Shown: positions 62,989-64,000 of the stretch, piece by piece
How positions within the stretch are numbered: the stretch's first letter is position 1
Layout: the number at the start of each line of letters is the position of its first letter
NCBI GenBank assembly: GCA_963820075.1
Contig: CAWFYS010000007.1
Coordinates: 1 to 64,000, forward strand
DNA from: Kumtagia sp963820075
GTDB taxonomy: Bacteria; Pseudomonadota; Alphaproteobacteria; Rhizobiales; Rhizobiaceae
Length of the DNA: 64,000 nucleotides
Direction of reading: 5' to 3'
Position numbers and translations under genes: made by a program
Notes under the pieces: model-generated
What the model was told of the DNA's origin: nothing
Databases searched by the model: none
What the model saw: the letters and a program-made list of their open reading frames with translations, nothing else

Positions 62989-64000
62989 GTGGCGCCGTCA
63001 GTCGGACACATGCGCACGAAGCTCGACCTGCTGGTCCGCGGCATGACAGGCCTGCGCCACGACGGTCGTTTTGACGAACCCAACCTCGACGGCACGGCCG
63101 GCGACTACATCAGCTTCGATTCCTGGGAGTGGCCGCAGGGCGTCGGGCTTTATGGCCTGGTCCGCCTGTGGCGGCACACGAAGGACCCTAACCTTCTAAA
63201 GACGATTGAGGGCTGGTACGAACGGCGGTTCGCTGAAGGCGTTCCGTCGATGAACATCAACACCACCGCTCCGATGATGGCGCTGGCGCTGCTGTGGGGG
63301 ACGACCCGCGATCCCCGCTGGGAAAGCCCGCTCGGCGACTGGGCCGACAGGGTGATGCGCGACATGCCGCGCACCCCGGAAGGCGGGTTTCAGCACAACG
63401 TCTCCGACAAGATCAACGACGACGAATTGTGGGACGACACGCTGTTCATGACGGGTCTGTTCCTTGCTTTCTACGGGCGGGCAGCCGGCCGCCAGCCCTG
63501 CATGGACGACGCCGTCCGCCAGTTCCTCGTTCACGCCCGCTACCTCGCCGACCCGAAATCGGGCCTGTGGTTCCATGGCTGGACCTTCGCCGGCCGGCAT
63601 AATTTCGCCCGCGCCCTGTGGGGCCGCGGCAATGCCTGGATCACCGTCGGCATCCTCGACCTCGTGGAAAACGGCGGTCTCGGCGCAGCGGTGGAAGCCT
63701 ACCTGCTGGGCGTGCTGGAAACGCAGATCGAGGCGTTGCTGCGGCTTCAGGCACCCTCGGGCGCATGGCACACGCTGCTCGACGACCCGACCTCCTACGA
63801 AGAGATGTCGGCCACGGCCGGCTTCGGCTACGGCCTGATGAAGGCCGCGCGCATCGGCATCGGACCGAAAGCCTGCGGGCCGGCCGGCCGGCGCGCGCTC
63901 GATGCGGTGCTCGCCAATATAGACGAGAACGGCGTGCTGCGGAACGTTTCCTACGGCACCCGCATGGGCCACGATCTTCAGTTCTACCGCGACATCCCGA
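62989..64000 (+). CDS. GH88/GH105 unsaturated uronyl hydrolase, partial
   Basis: A GTG start at 62989 with GGGAGGA six bases upstream; an internal ATG (63010) is less well placed. The protein runs off the window after 337 codons. YteR/GH105 features are FDSWEWPQGVGLYGLVRLWR, INTTAPMMALALLWG, NDDELWDDTLFMTGLFLAFY (the catalytic Asp region), NFARALWGRGNAWITVGILD and SATAGFGYGLMKAARIGIG. These enzymes remove unsaturated sugars left by polysaccharide lyases (rhamnogalacturonan, ulvan-type or glycosaminoglycan). The complete family length is about 370 residues, so only the end is missing. Confidence 0.9.
   Translation, partial: MAPSVGHMRTKLDLLVRGMTGLRHDGRFDEPNLDGTAGDYISFDSWEWPQGVGLYGLVRLWRHTKDPNLLKTIEGWYERRFAEGVPSMNINTTAPMMALALLWGTTRDPRWESPLGDWADRVMRDMPRTPEGGFQHNVSDKINDDELWDDTLFMTGLFLAFYGRAAGRQPCMDDAVRQFLVHARYLADPKSGLWFHGWTFAGRHNFARALWGRGNAWITVGILDLVENGGLGAAVEAYLLGVLETQIEALLRLQAPSGAWHTLLDDPTSYEEMSATAGFGYGLMKAARIGIGPKACGPAGRRALDAVLANIDENGVLRNVSYGTRMGHDLQFYRDIP

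Overview
The window is a composite of two unlike parts. From about 9.55 kb to the right end it reads as the chromosome of an alphaproteobacterium of the Rhizobiales, most like Mesorhizobium/Phyllobacteriaceae. The evidence is the gene order (scpAB-nagZ-SPOR-argS-dgt-A-type Fe/S carrier; clpP-clpX-DUF1513-lon-hupB), exoR, tatABC, a tctCBA cassette, prkA-yeaH-spoVR and GC-rich palindromic intergenic repeats. The first ~9.5 kb carries genes of a different flavour: a TonB receptor with a carboxypeptidase-regulatory N-terminus, a PepSY protein, a TcmP/three-Cys pair and a TPR tail of the kind common in Acidobacteriota. It joins the rest inside one hybrid reading frame at about 9.53 kb, so either an assembly chimera or a transfer boundary lies there.

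Layout. 1-1.0 kb: no convincing gene, but the 3' half of a tRNA-Asn. 1.0-6.7 kb: small secreted protein, TonB-dependent receptor split by an IS3-family remnant, membrane protein, PepSY membrane protein. 7.2-8.9 kb: convergent TcmP and DUF5131 (three-Cys) genes. 9.1-13.5 kb: TPR tail, then a decayed prophage on the minus strand (gene stump, fused prohead protease/capsid, N-truncated portal, regulator/MT-A70 remnant, unknown leader gene). 13.5-14.2 kb: AT-rich island. 14.24-14.48 kb: tRNA-Ser(TGA) and a second, truncated tRNA-Ser. 14.9-19.8 kb: prkA-yeaH-spoVR. 20-25.4 kb: envelope proteins, zinc alcohol dehydrogenase, tctCBA. 25.9-32 kb: HD phosphohydrolase, L,D-transpeptidase, tRNA-Lys, tRNA-Ile(CAT), SIMPL protein, small secreted protein, YcgN. 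32.2-46.4 kb: SDR, tatCBA, ABC ATPase, scpBA, nagZ, SPOR protein, argS, dgt, Fe/S carrier, VOC protein. 46.4-57.6 kb: NCS2 permease, xth, exoR, hupB, lon, DUF1513, clpX, clpP. 58-64 kb: catabolic island (Gfo/Idh/MocA oxidoreductase, GntR, flavin monooxygenase, truncated aldo-keto reductase, LacI, GH88/105 hydrolase running off the end).

Functional groups are cell maintenance (proteolysis by ClpXP and Lon, HU, condensin partners ScpAB, tRNA charging, Fe/S assembly), envelope work (Tat export, L,D-transpeptidase, NagZ, SPOR, ExoR) and regulated carbon uptake (tctCBA, the 58-64 kb island). Two dispersed repeat families sit between the genes, and one copy has a MITE-like insertion nested in it. 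Several essential-looking genes (lon, the NCS2 permease, the SPOR protein, the ABC ATPase) each carry exactly one extra base. I read these as sequence errors, not as pseudogenes.
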